The notes: generated by a model from the letters alone, not told the origin. A stretch of 64,000 nt of DNA from Triatoma infestans (GCA_011037195.1 JAAEAF010001105.1:1-64000), one strand, 5' to 3'. Shown: positions 46,880-59,049, counted from the stretch's first letter. Translations and numbers: made by a program.

Positions 46880-47600
46880 GAAACAAAAAAAATGTTTGTA
46901 GCGCATGATCTGTGTAGGTATGTCTGTCGGACTTTGTTGTGAACAAAATATCTCAAAAAAGAAAAATTGGCAGGAAGTTCGAAATACGGGGGGGGGGGAT
47001 TTTAAAACCACCACCCTCCATTTGACAATAAGGTTTTGCGTGAAAATCTGTCTACTAGTGAAAGTGCAAGACTATAGTCCTATCACTTTTAGATGAAGCA
47101 TTTTTCCAGGAAAAATTGATTTCTGGAGGAGCAGCAACGTCAAGGTTTCATGCAAAGTACCACTACAAAACGGTGTATGATTCTGCCAGCTGTATAATAT
47201 TATTAAGGTATAATAATTATCAACAGGAACTTTGCAAGGAATCCAAATTTGAAGAAAATTGGTTAACCGGAAGTGCGACTTAGCTTTATAACTTCTTTAT
47301 ATGAGTTTTTCTTGGAACGCGGCAACAATGATTTTCTTTAAAATTGGAATGCTAACTGCACAGAGGGAATCTGTGACGTTAAATTTCAAATATTATTTGG
47401 GTTTGTTCAATTTCAGTGGCGCACTCTGTTGAACTACAATATAAACAGTTCAACCACCACCACCTCTATATTTATATCAAGTCAAATGAGTAAAATTTTA
47501 AGTTCAAAGAGAATTTGTCTTTTTTTAATTTTAATTCTATTAAATTTAGTAAGATAAAGTTATATAAAGTTGTTTCAAATCAGATTTTTTTTTTCTGTTT
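46880..47600 (-). repeat. Rep-A copy
   Basis: AAATATCTCAAAAAAGAAAA (46946) and GTTAACCGGAAGTGCGACTT (47263) mark module 1. The terminus TTTCAAATCAGATTT is at 47572. A G-rich run is at 46988-46999. Confidence 0.75.
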
Positions 47601-47870
47601 TCTCATTTTTTTTCGATTGACGTCAATTATTTTGTTTAAAGTTTGCATACTAACAACAGACAGACAACAGACATCAATTTTAGGTTCTTGGGAAACTGCA
47701 ACGTCAAACTTTCAAGCAAAGTGCCTCCTTATTGCAGTGTTCTGTTCTACCGCCTATATAATTGTAAGATATACTAAAAGCATTACTAGAATCTCTAGTT
47801 TGAAGAAAATCGGTCTACAGAGAGTGCGACTTTAGAGAATAGATTTCTGAAATTACTTATTGAGTCATTG
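47600..47870 (-). repeat. Adjacent Rep-A internal fragment
   Basis: It continues directly after the terminus of the previous copy with TTGTTTAAAGTTTGCATACT and GAAGAAAATCGGTCTACAGA (47803). Confidence 0.6.
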
Positions 47871-47984
47871 AAGTTGAAAATGGTTAGTGATTCGATAAAT
47901 TTGTTTCATTCAACAGTTCCGGTTTCTCAAGAAATGTAAGGGTTTACACAGAAAGCCACATTACGCTGGACAGTTTAAGAAATT

Positions 47985-48685
47985 AAAAAGTTCATTCTCC
48001 TCTAATTGAAAGTATCCGCAGAAAAATAGATGATCTGGAAGCAAAAGAAATAAGGAATGGATTAGAATGGATAAAATCACATGCTGGATTTTCAGGAAAT
48101 GAAGAAGCTGATCGTCTTGCTAAAGAAGGAGCTAAGGATATACAATTAATGCCGTCCTACAATAAGTTTCCAAAGTCGTACATCACAAGTGAACTAGAGA
48201 AAAGAAGCTTTGAAGAGTGGGAAATGAAGTGGCAAAATTCACAAAAAGGGAATTTTACAAAGAAATTTATCGCGCACGTTCATATTAGACAGAAACTAAA
48301 TGTAAAAATCAATTACCGGTTAACGCAAGTATTAACAGGACATGGTCCAAGCAGACACTATAGATATAATAATCTATAGATTTCATATTATAGATTGACC
48401 TTACTGTGTGATCCCACAGGTATTAAGATTCAGGATTTCACCCATCTAATATATGACTGTACACTCTTAGAAAACGCTAGAGCTAGTCTTATCAGCTGTA
48501 TATTGAGAACTGGCTATTGCCAGAAGACCAGTTGATCATGCAGGAATTCATCAATTTTTTGAATAAATGGGACTTTGAAAAACTTTAAATTTTGAACATT
48601 TCTATTTTATCAATTTACTGTAATCTTATTACATGTAATACCAATGGAGCATGTAGACATATTGAAATAAAATTAAAAAAAAATT
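47985..48685 (+). pseudogene. LINE RNase H and C-terminal end with poly(A)
   Basis: An open frame reads LIESIRRKIDDLEAKEIRNG, LEWIKSHAGFSGNEEADRLA (RNase H end; the HAGxxGNExAD motif is intact), and FEEWEMKWQNSQKG, then VLTGHGPSRHYRYNNL to a stop at 48378. CDPTGIKIQDFTHLIYDC in another frame continues the pattern C...HLIxxC. An AATAAA (48665) and an A9 run (48675-48683) close the element. This is the best-preserved RNase H in the window. The RT is missing, so it is 5'-truncated. Confidence 0.85.
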
Positions 48686-48689
48686 CATT

Positions 48690-49010
48690 TTCATTCGTTC
48701 CATTTGAATTTGATTTAAGCAAACTCAAGTAATGTTGTCTTAAATAATTAATCATAGTTATCCTGTCTGAGGTAAATAACAGACGTTGAATAATGATTGA
48801 ATCTTAGAAGAATTTAACTTGAACAGTTTTCCTTTAAACAAGGATAATTAACTAAAACTGATGTTTTTTCTCTCTCTTTAGATTAATATTATAAATATAA
48901 AAAATCAAAGAGTTTCAAGCAAGAGAAATGAACTGAATGAATCACGGAATAATATTAATATTTTTGACTCAAACTTCCTGAACGAAATCACGCAACAGGC
49001 ATAAATCTTC
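48690..49010. other. Unassigned AT-rich stretch
   Basis: Nothing recognised. Confidence 0.4.
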
Positions 49011-49016
49011 AGTTTA

Positions 49017-49690
49017 TACAGGATGATCTGTAATTAATGTAAAAAAACTTGTTGGGGACGTTATTTTAAGTAAAAAATGTTACATCAACATAGGTCTTAT
49101 TTCGATCAAATATAGAACTACAACAATCCAAAGTTTTAGCATTTATATCTAATTTACCAATGGAAAACAAAACAAAAGCGTCAGTAATTATTATTTAAAA
49201 ACAAACACATACAGACATCTGTAAACAATAATTTAGTATTAGTGGAGAATTTAAAGGAAAATTGAATGTTTCAGTGCAGCTGAATATGCTGATATTGTGT
49301 TTATTTATGGTTCCTTCGATGGTAATGCTCTTCATGCATCAAAAGAATAACAACGGAGATTTCCGAATAGACGTCAACCTTCACATAGGGTATTTGGCCG
49401 TATGTTTCAGAGGTTTCAAGAGACAGGTACAAGTGCTATAAGTAATAATGGTGGCAATCACCGGGCAGGTAATGTTCGCAACGTAGAAAATGTAATCAAC
49501 GCAATTTTGGACAATCCCACAATAAGTACTAGACACATTGCAAGACAGTTGTGCGTTTCACCAAACTTTGTATGGTGGACAGTATTCCGAGAAAAACTGC
49601 ATCCCTTTCATATCCATCGGGTTCAGGCTTTACAAGCAGAAGATTATGGCCAACGTGTGGAGGTTTGCTACATGTGGATGCCTATTCTAT
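49017..49690 (+). pseudogene. Insect-type transposon relic with DUF4817 helix-turn-helix
   Basis: From about 49282 the frame reads AAEYADIVFIYGSFDGNALH, a TAA stop (about 49348), RRFPNRRQPSHRVFGRMFQR and FQETGTSAI, then NVENVINAILDNPTISTRHI and LHPFHIHRVQALQAEDYGQR. YADIxFxYG...RRFPNRRxPSxRxF is the DUF4817 pattern. The second part is a winged-helix-like linker of Tc1/mariner-like transposases. The DDE catalytic region is absent. Similarity stops at about 49680, next to an ATT/T-rich tract. The non-coding 5' flank, with ACAGGATGATCTGTAATTAA at 49019, is probably part of the element. Confidence 0.8.
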
Positions 49691-49699
49691 TATTATTAT

Positions 49700-51470
49700 T
49701 TTTTTTTTTTTCACGTTCAGCGGAAAAAACGCAAAGACTTTTGCAGGCGTAATAATTGGATATTAATTCTGAATATTTGAGGCTTTAGAAGTCTCTCAAT
49801 TGATTTTGGAAGAAAGTATATTTCGGCAATATTAGATATTAATTTTTTTTCAGAAATTAAAACAAAAAAGACAACAACATTTTATTTTCTACTTGTTGTT
49901 GTTGTTAAGACCGCGTTGTGTGGAATACAGAATAGTTGTTACTTCCTGTGTGTACGTATTCTACGTAACAGACAGTTTATAACTTCTAGTCGCTTTATAC
50001 TGATTAACATTCAGTTAACTTTGCTTACTATCTATTTTCCATTCACAGATATATTCTTTCCACCAAGTTACATCTTGCTGACTCCCTTTCAGACACAGAC
50101 ACACAAGTGCACGCACAAACACACATAGTACTAGACACACCTTCATTTTTATCACCTTTTTTATTTTTTATTTACTAATACATACAATCATACAAACACA
50201 CACACAAATCTTTTTTTACTTCCTTTAACTATAAGTAGATTCTTAGAAATTTCCAACATTCTAAAAGTTGGCTAGACTACAGATACATATTACTTTTTTT
50301 TTCTATTCTTGTTAACTAACTAGTCAATTGTCTCTTGATTTTAGTAATGTTAACATTAATAAAAAGGAAACAATTTCTACAAGTTTTTTGACCTTTTTCT
50401 TACTTATAATACCAACCTTGAGATTGGTGAGAAAAATTTTTATAAAGTCTATTGTTTATATTTATTACTCAGTATGGAATTTCTTAGTGATGCTGTCTAT
50501 TATCTCTGGTTAACAGCGTAAGAGAAGTAATCTCTATTATGGTTAGTTGAATAGATAAATTATTTATGTATTTTTCTTCATTGCCCAAGTTATTGGCGTA
50601 TTAATATAAATTTATATAAATGGAAGAGAATAAATAAATATAAATATTTGGGATAACTTTTCTTGGATTTTGGAGCACAAGCTTGTGTTGAACAAAGGTT
50701 AGTTATGAAATCAGTCGTTACAGCCTACATTCGCAGCAAATCAGTGGCCTGGCAGAGAAGTACCACTCCGTCAAAAGCAGGGGAAGTTGTTGATTTTGGG
50801 ACCTAGCAAAATCTTAGGACAGAACTGCTTGCCAGATTTAGTGTCAAGCCCGATACTGGACACTGCAGATTTTCAATGACATTCCAATGAGTCTGGATTA
50901 TTTTAGCAATAGGAAAAGTTCCGTGTTCCAGGTTAAACTCAAGTAGTTGCCTTGCCCCATCCATTGCTTGGTCAGCCTAAAATGAGATTCCCACCAACTG
51001 CTGTAACTATTCAGAAGACCCTCCAGTAACTGTGGAGCCCTATCGTGAGAATTAATGTGCTCTGATCCAGTGGTTAACGTCAATCACTCTGGGAAATTCA
51101 TAGCAGATTCCTATGGTTTCCATAATAGATACTTATTGTGGGCCTTTATTGTTCCGGGAAGAAAGTATCGGCTACAATATTAGGAAAGTCAATCAAAATA
51201 GGCTAACTGGAAATACAAGTTTATTGACACCCAATGGGACCACAAAAGAACTTTTAGGTCACAGTTAGTTTAGTACTACTCTACATTTAGTAAAAATCAT
51301 AAAACTCAATCCATTTTCAAAAAATTTGACAATTACAAGCAGTAAAAATTTAGAAATACCAATTCTTCAAAAAAGATTTTAATAAGATAAATTTTGCGCC
51401 ATTTTCTGCCAACTTTTACATACTCTTGCTCACACTTAAAAATAAAACATACTTTGTCTTATGAACAGTT
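49700..51470. other. Unassigned stretch
   Basis: Short CA-rich tracts lie at 50093-50128 and 50195-50207. A minus-strand frame (50898-51083; HDRAPQLLEGLLNSYSSWW) has a protein-like look but no recognised family. Confidence 0.3.
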
Positions 51471-51474
51471 TACT

Positions 51475-52080
51475 CCGAGTAGGAGGAAGGTATTGGGATC
51501 GTGTCCAATTTAAAAAAGTAAATTACCGGGTAATTGCAGAATTACTTTTATTCGTTGCTTACAATTTTCTCTTTCTAATTTCCTTTTAAGGAATAAATTA
51601 ATAAATAAAAATAACATCCTGAGGAATTAATGGGGGAAAAAAGTTTAAATAATAGTTTTATTTAAATGTTTCTATTCATTTTAGTAACTAATTTTAAAAC
51701 TATTTTCCTGTTTGTACTGGTAAATAAATCTCTATTGAACGTAAATAACTGAAAATTAGACGCAATCAATATTTTCTTTTTTGTTTTTATTTACTACTGA
51801 ATTTTGAGATACTCTGAACATTGAAAAAGATTTTCAGCAAATGGTCTAGTGCGATATCTCAGAACACAGTATCTCAAAAAACAGAAACAAAAAACAAATA
51901 ACAGAAAACACAATGATATTAACTTTAAATATCACCATTGCATACAAGACGTAAGTATCGGTGAAACCGTCAACCGGAAGTGCCAAATTATTATTGTCTA
52001 AATGGCAGTAAGAGAAACTGGAGTTAGTGTTTGAACCCCAGATTGTTCTGAAATTAACTTGCAAGTTGCCTTAAAACTTG
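51475..52080 (-). repeat. Rep-A, rearranged
   Basis: GGTATTGGGATCGTGTCCAA (51490) is the sense 3' end block. CAACCGGAAGTGCC (51970) is the module, and GCAGTAAGAGAAACTGGAGT (52006) the other terminus. About 200 bp between 51540 and 51750 is unrelated AT-rich sequence. Confidence 0.65.
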
Positions 52081-52169
52081 TATACCTCACATTTATATCC
52101 AACAATTTTCAAATAAAAAAGATTGCTTTTAAAACGGACTGAATAAATTATTAGAAATCACTAGAGAAA

Positions 52170-52860
52170 AAAAGGTCTGGTGTGATAGATTCACAGACGT
52201 TCTCTGGCTGCAATTAATACAATTTAATTGACAAATGTTGTTTAAAATTATAGTAATTTAGTAGGCATTATCTATCATAAAAAAAAGGTGGTAAGCGCTA
52301 TAAATGTATTTGGGCGACAGTCAGCTGTGTCTCAACCAAGGAAGCGACAGTTTTCTAAACCCAATGGAACTTTTCCGGAAAAATGTTTCCAGATAAAAGT
52401 CATACTTACAGTTTTCTCCATATATTTAACCTTCCAAGTTGAAATAGAAATCATTGTAACCGTTTTCGAGGAAATGCCAAGAAATTAAAAAAAAAACAGT
52501 TCTACACTACTGATTAACGGATTTCCTTTAAATTTGATATGTTCATTATTGCGCCCAATGTATCTTACTTAATATTATATATGTAGTAGAACCGTAAACT
52601 TTATCAAACTCTTACTTTTGAGGATAACTTAACGTTACTGTCCCTCCTAGAAACCCCCGAAAAAAGCAATTTCCACTGGGAAAAATATTTTATTTTAAAT
52701 AAAAGTGAAAGGTTAGCATTTATGTATATGTATACAGATAAGGTAGAAAATATATTGGACCCATTTGCGAGAAAATCGGTAAAAACTATTTTACTAACAA
52801 AACATGTATTTTCGGTGAAAACTTGAGAGAATGTCATTACATTACCAAATAAATATACAG
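52170..52860 (+). repeat. Rep-A copy
   Basis: It starts GGTCTGGTGTGATAGATTCA. Module 1 has TAACCGTTTTCGAGGAAATG at 52458, and module 2 is at about 52660-52800. The CA tract and 3' hairpin are gone. Confidence 0.75.
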
Positions 52861-53400
52861 CTATAATAACTATAAAAATAAATTAGTTCACAAACTTTTA
52901 CTCCAATTAAAACAAAAAATTGATTCAAAGAAGACAAAATAAGATGGGTCAATATTCCTCCGCCAGATATTTGTTTTTTTTATATACATATTTCTTTGTA
53001 TTATGTTACAACTGACTGGCTATAAAGTTATTCAGACATAACGAAAGGAAATTGGTAACATTATTAAAAGAAAAAAAATAATAATAATCAAAATCGTTTT
53101 ATTCAGGATGACTAGCTGGGAAATCCTCTAATAGGGAAATGAACTGCATTTTCCTTTCCGTCATTCATAAATTATACAAAGAAAAAATAAATTCTGTACA
53201 AAAATAATATTCAGATGTTTTTATTCTATTTTATTTTGTTTACATCCATTTAGATTGTTTGCGAAAATATTAATGATGCTATCAAATTTTGGAAAATTGA
53301 GTTTTCCAAGAAATCTCAATGAGTGATTGGTATTAGATTTATTATACACAACAAGGATACAGTAATCGATAATCTGGAGAGCGGTAAAATAGTGCGTTAT
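52861..53400. other. AT-rich stretch
   Basis: Nothing recognised. Confidence 0.4.
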
Positions 53401-53404
53401 CATT

Positions 53405-54215
53405 AAAAAAAAAATCTGGTGTGAACATCACACAAGTTTCTTTGACTATAATGCCAAGTTTACAGCCTCTGTACAAGTTTATGAAATCTCCAATGGAGGA
53501 AATCACAGGAAACAAAAAAAAAATACATAAATTCGCAAAAAAAAGAATTTACTTCAAACAAGAAATTTTAGCACCACCTTTACTAATATGTAGATGTAAC
53601 ATTTCAGAGAAAAATCTAACCCCATCACTCCTCTTAAATGAATTTTTCAAGAAATGTATCAGTAAACCCCTTCTTCCAGTCATCCGATATTCTTCAAACT
53701 CGCGATTTAGACAACATATTTAATTCTATTTAATATTGTTTAGTTGACAGAATTGTATAATAAACTGAAATAGCACTTTAGAGGAAACCATAACCCCATC
53801 TCTCCCCCAGAAGTCCTCTTAAATGAATTTTACCCGAGAAATGTTTCAAATAAATGTTGTAGCTCTTTGTATGTATAGTTGATATACTTGTTTAAAAAAA
53901 ATGGTTGGAGCCTTTTTGAGAAATCACAAAAAACTGAAAAAAACATTTTGTAAAGCGGCACTCCCGGTTGAATGATTTTACCCACCAAAATCTTAGTTTC
54001 TGATGCGGTGGTACTACCTAAACGGAATACGAAGTTTGAGTTTCCTGCAACTTTTCGTTTTTGAGATATTGTCTTCACATACTCACACTCACACACCCAC
54101 ACACTATTTTGGACTAGGGGACCTCAAAACGGATATATCCGGTGAAAATTTGATTCCTAAAATTTGACACGATTACAATACTTCCTCAGCAGTTACAGAA
54201 AGTAAAAAACAATTC
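53405..54215 (+). repeat. Rep-A copy with both ends
   Basis: It starts ATCTGGTGTGAACATCACAC and ends CAGCAGTTACAGAAAGTAAA. Module 2 and a short CA-type tract (54077-54104) are present. Module 1 is degraded. Confidence 0.8.
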
Positions 54216-55152
54216 TCTGTATTACAGCAATGTTCCCACTCAGCACTAGCGAGAAATTCTATAAATTTACACAATGAAATGTAAACACAAGGATTTCCTC
54301 TGCTGCCTGATCTATAAATATGCTTACCATTGTGTAATATTAGAGATTCAAGTAATTGTATCCAATTCTGTGAAATTTATTCACAATTCTAATAATTTCT
54401 TATTATTTCAATTAAATCATTACATTATAGAGAAAAACTAAAAAGAAATATATAATTTTGATAATGCCACTAATACATATAAATATTTTTTAACTTGCCC
54501 TTAAATCTAGGAAGAGGAAAAATTCCAGATTTTCGAAATTCGTTTTCACCGGAAATACATATTTTGGGGTCCTCTGAATCTGAAAAAAAAGTTTTTGCAA
54601 ATCGTCTGTGTGTATATGTGTTAACAGAATATCTCAAAACCGAAAAGAAGCAGGAAGCTGAAACTTGGCATTCCATTGACGTACTGCCAACCTTATCAGA
54701 CACGCAGATTTCGGGCAAAATCGTCAACTGAAAGGGCGTGTTTACTCAAGGATTTTTTTTTCAGTTTTTCGTGATTTTCTCGAAAACGCCTACACTATTT
54801 CTCCAAAATTTCGTTTACTATCTGCATACATAAACATCTATCACTTTTATTTGAAACATTTTCCTGGAAATGCAGGGGGTTGTGGGGTAACAGTAGCGTT
54901 ATGCTTTCCTCTACATACCACTATAATATATGTTACTCTTCCAGCTATAATATATGGTTTTTACCCCGTACATAATAATAATACATATTAGAAGCATTGA
55001 TAGAATGCCAAATTTGAAGAAATTCGTTTAGAAGAATTGGAAGAATTTCAAGCCGAAAGTGCGATTTTACAGAATAGGTTTTTGAGTTATTTAAGAATTT
55101 TCTCGAAAACGACTATGACTTTTGCTTTAAACCTGGTATGCTAACCTCCGAT

Positions 55153-55459
55153 AAAAACGTATTATCAGAGACATTTTCCGTGGTAGCCTGCTTCATTTTG
55201 TGGTCATCGACCGGTTTCGGGAGTTCGCCCATCTTCAGGATGCGTTTTGTCAACGCAGTGTGATAACACAGAGTCAGCGTATAAAACTGAATTTGCTCTG
55301 TGCAAGTCTGTGTTATCACACTGTCTGACAAAACGCATCCTGAAGATGGGCGAACGCCCGAAACCGTTCGATGACCACAAAATGATGCAGGCTACCACGG
55401 AAAATGTTTCTGACGCTTTCCAGCTCTGCGGAAGCAACCACCACAACAAAAACGTATTA
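55153..55459. repeat. 12-bp target-site duplication around the first Rep-B insertion
   Basis: AAAAACGTATTA occurs at 55153-55164 and 55448-55459, immediately outside the inserted 283 bp. Confidence 0.9.
55165..55447. mobile_element. Rep-B insertion, two units head to head
   Basis: A minus-strand unit (CTGAAGA at 55238-55232) is followed by a plus-strand unit (CTGAAGA at 55340-55346), giving a long imperfect palindrome. The plus unit ends CCACAAC at 55447, as in the copy at position 1. Core stems are GGGC/TCCC in the minus unit and GGGC/GCCC in the plus unit. The site before the predicted cut reads GGTC (minus) or GTTC (plus). No protein-coding capacity. Confidence 0.85.
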
Positions 55460-55483
55460 CTTTGACTTGAAACTGTTTTCCAA

Positions 55484-55641
55484 ACAAAATTATTTCGTCA
55501 GAGACATTTTCCGTGTAGCCTGCTTCATTTTGTGGTCATCGACCGGTTTCGGGCGATCGCCCATCTTCAGGATGCGTTTTTCAGACAGTGTGACAACACA
55601 GACTTGCACAGAGCAAATTCAGTTTGCATACAAAATTATTT
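55484..55641. repeat. 12-bp target-site duplication around the second Rep-B insertion
   Basis: ACAAAATTATTT occurs at 55484-55495 and 55630-55641, bounding 134 bp. Confidence 0.9.
55496..55629 (-). mobile_element. Rep-B insertion, single unit
   Basis: A 134-bp single unit on the minus strand with CTGAAGA (55570-55564), a GGGC/GCCC stem with loop GATC, GAAA and GGTC, plus GATG/CATC flanking pairs. The loop differs from other copies while the stem is unchanged. It lacks the last 50 or so bases (CTTTCCAGCTCTGCGG...) seen in the other units. Confidence 0.85.
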
Positions 55642-55904
55642 TGGGTGGTTGTGCGGAATTTGTGACGTTAATTTCGAATTCTATATTTAGTTGGTTCAGT
55701 GTTTATGGAGGCTCTACTAGGACATAATATATATCATTACTTCTCTTACCTGGCAAAGGTTGGTTACTCATCCCCCACCACCTCTATATTAATGTTGGGA
55801 CAAATATGTAAAATTGGAGTTTAAAGTAAATGTGTCAGTTTATATATAATGGAATTAAAAAAAGTAAGAGAAAGTCGTGTGAGTGTTTCCACCAGATTTT
55901 TTTT

Positions 55905-56460
55905 TTTTTTTACTTTCTCTTGCTACTGTAAGAGGAAGTATTGCGAGCCAACACAATTTTCCACATTTAGTTTCACCGGAAATACATACTTCGGCCTTTT
56001 CTTAGATTCACTGAGGACCATTAAAGCTCTGTTGGTATTTCCAGTGAAGAAAAGTGAGTTAACCGAAAGTGCAACTCCAGTAGAAGAGTTGAGTTTTTGA
56101 ATTTTGCTCGGTAACTATATGAAGTGATTACTACGTAGAAATAAACATATCATTTTCATTAGAAAGATATGAAAGAAAAAAATTAATTGTAGGGGTGTTC
56201 TGAAGGGGAACATCAAATTAGGCTTAAAATGCTAGTATAAGCTTTGGTAAGGGACGCTGTAATACAATGTAGTCGTATTCAGGTAAACCTTGCCTCTAAA
56301 ACCAACACTTAGAATCTTTATCACCTTTATTTACATGTAATGCACTCCTAGCTGAAATTGAGTAAACATTGCATGTTTAAAAACAATTTGTCATTTATAA
56401 CGTAAATATTGCGGTATAAGAAAGTCGGGAGTGTTTAACACCACAGTTTTTATTGTTCGT
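55905..56460 (-). repeat. Short Rep-A copy, tandem with the previous one
   Basis: ACTTTCTCTTGCTACTGTAA (55912) starts head to tail with the terminus of the copy before it. It ends AGAAAGTCGGGAGTGTTTAA (56421). The TG tract is missing. Confidence 0.75.
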
Positions 56461-56599
56461 GGAGCCTGTTACAATGGTTGAAAGAAAAATGTATAATTAC
56501 TAAACGTCCTGGCCAATCGTGTAAATGGAACAAGATAAGCTTTGGTAATGTTATGTGGAACCTGTTGCTTGCGGATTTCAGTTAGGCATAACTCAGCCA

Positions 56600-57045
56600 T
56601 CTGTAGGCTTCACCTAAAATTGCAGTTAAAGTTCAATGTTTAAAGAAAATTGTAAAAGAAACCGAAGTTGCATTTTTAGAGGAAAGCTTGTAGTTCCGCC
56701 AGCACCTTACGTTAATCAATTTCAGTAGAAAAATTGAAGAAATAAAAGTTATTAGCCTTTATGTGTACGGTGTTTATGCTAAAGAAAATGATTGGAGTTG
56801 TTTTTGAGGAAATCGTGAAAAATGAAGGGTGGTGAGGGGGAATCAGTAACATCTCACACTTCCAATTGATGGATTGATGGACACTTCCGATTGAAAGCTT
56901 CAATGTTTGTACCTAAACAAAATAACAATTCTAAACTTCCGGGATTTCTTTCTTTTGAGACATATCGATCACTTACGCGCGCGCGGACACACACAAGGAC
57001 CTCAAAACATTTATTTAGTTTTCTTGCGTAAGAGAAAGTAATAAA
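56600..57045 (+). repeat. Rep-A 3' half
   Basis: One module is followed by GCGCGCGCGGACACACACAA (56976), then CCTCAAAACATTTATTTAG and the end GCGTAAGAGAAAGTAATAAA. Confidence 0.65.
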
Positions 57046-58255
57046 CCTGGCTCTAAACTTGGCGCCCCCGCCACCACTACCACCGCGGCCGATTTAGACA
57101 GGAAAATGGTCAACAAATAAGACAAACTTCAATAATTCAAAGAGAGCGATATAAAAAGGAAAAGAGGCAGAAATTAATAAATACTTTTACATCCTGTCGA
57201 AACAAATAAAAAAATAAAGAACTTCTTTGGATGTGAATTTGTATAAAATAATTATGTATTAGTATTGTAATTATGTATTAGTTGTAAAAAACATTATTAT
57301 TTTCTCTTTATAGAATTATTCATAATGCAAAGATGGATAATTAAAATGCATTTTAAAATGAAGCAACTAGAAGAAAGGGGGTGGGAGGGAGAATATTTTT
57401 ATTTAATTTTAATTTTTCTTTTAATTATATTTAATTTCATATGTATGTTATATGTTTACATTTTAACCGGTAAATATATGTAATTAATCTATGCCTAGAT
57501 GCATAAATAAATAGATCCACATTAATTCTATGTGAACATATTCCTTTTTCAACTCTCAATGCCTCTTTTTCTTCTGTTCTGTAAAAAAATATTTCTCTAA
57601 TTTGGCAGACCGCTCAGGTTCATTGTTACTGTAGAATACATAATGTAATAAAATATTAAAACTCTTTATTAATGTATACACAATTATTACTATGATAAAT
57701 TATTGTTTTATGGTAATATAAATAAAAAGAAAAACTTGGCGTGAAAAGAAACAATTTTCATTATTAATTTAAATATATTTTTACTGTTTATTATTTCATT
57801 AACCGGTGATATGAGCGCTCTCTTTACTCAAATTAAAGTAATTTATTAAACTAGCCATCAATCTGTCTAGTAGCTAATGAGCTCAAGGCATGCCGCCGCA
57901 ATTTTTTACACAGTATTTTTACACTATTTTAGATTTAATTGAAACAATGCAATATACGTTCTCTCTGGCTCTCTCTCAGTCTCTGAAATGACTGTCGCAA
58001 AAAGCGTAAAACTGTTCCCCTATAATGCTACTTTATTAACTGAAATTTCAAATTTTTGTGGTGAAACTAATCGCCTTTATGTGGTGCTCCCTGGAGCCAA
58101 TGATAATTAGCATTTCTTGTTTATAGATTCGTTGGTACTAAACGATCTGCAACTCGACTGAGTCCATATATATATGTATTGGACTGCAAGAAAACGTCTT
58201 ATGGTCTAACGGCTCTAGAATCAGACTATGAAAACAAAAATTTAATGTATGATAA
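57046..58255. other. Unassigned AT-rich stretch
   Basis: A short GC-rich patch (CCACCGCGGCCG, 57080) is isolated. No gene was recognised. Confidence 0.4.
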
Positions 58256-58259
58256 GAGA

Positions 58260-59000
58260 ACGGCGATCTAGGGTCCCTCTAATTGTGTTGAGGGACCATT
58301 CTGTGATACTCTTCATTGCCTGAAAATACTCACTGCCTTCAACATCTCTTCCAGGTCTATGGGTCTTAGAAAATTCATAACTAGGGAAGATTCAAAGGAG
58401 AACATCTCGTCCCCCATCTCCCGGTAAGTGCATAGGCTTCCTGATCTTATCAGTAGGTGTACTGGAATCTATTCCATCTCCTCGCAGAATCTGCAAGCAC
58501 TAAAGCGTTTTAGGACCTTTTTAAGTTTGCAATACCCCAGAGAGGGAAACTTATTAACAAGTGTAGCCGATTTTTGCTATAGACTAGTGATAACCGCTTA
58601 AACGAGTCTTAGCAGCTGCAATCGTGGAAGAGTTGTCCAGAGTAGAGTTCCCTGGCTTCCTCCTCATTTCTGAATTTTTTTTGGAGAAACTGGTACGCTT
58701 ATAACGCCAAAGTATTCCGGGCCAATGAAGGGGATTGCTGCACCTTTCCTTGCCAGATTGTGGGCCATCTAATCACCTTCCAAGCCACTATGCTCTGGCA
58801 CCCAAAAGAGAGTGATTCTATAATTGCCGCACACGTCGTTATGTTGGCCGAGGTATTTCCACAATTTTCGAAGTGATAACACATGAGCTCAGTGCTTCAA
58901 TGGCAGCCTAACCGATCTTATAGCTTTACAATTGCCTGATCGTCAAGAAGACTTGAAAGTTCTATTTACTTTGAGATCTGGTATGAATCACTCACATCAT
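58260..59000 (-). pseudogene. LINE RNase H and C-terminal relic
   Basis: The minus strand reads AAIEALSSCVITSKIV (RNase H 'DSQAAIKAL' segment), then RITLFWVPEHSGLEGD with a stop, MAHNLARKGAAIPFIGPEYF, and SACRFCEEMEQIPVHLL. The order RNase H, GPE-F-G, CRFCxEExExxxHLL is that of insect LINEs. Stops interrupt at least five places. The same C-terminal type recurs at 63634-64000. Confidence 0.85.
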
Positions 59001-59049
59001 ATTCTGTTTCAGCAGTCCTTGTGGTTGTAAGTGTTAAATTTTCTTCACA

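Larger units (their letters stand above)
54505..55905 (-). repeat. Rep-A copy split by two Rep-B insertions
   Basis: Outside the insertions the sequence is a near-complete Rep-A: CACCGGAAATACATATTTTG (54548), TGTGTGTATATGTG, two modules, and the terminus GTAAGAGAAAGTCGTGTGAG (55866). Removing 55165-55459 and 55496-55641 leaves one duplication copy each and restores continuous Rep-A sequence. Confidence 0.85.
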
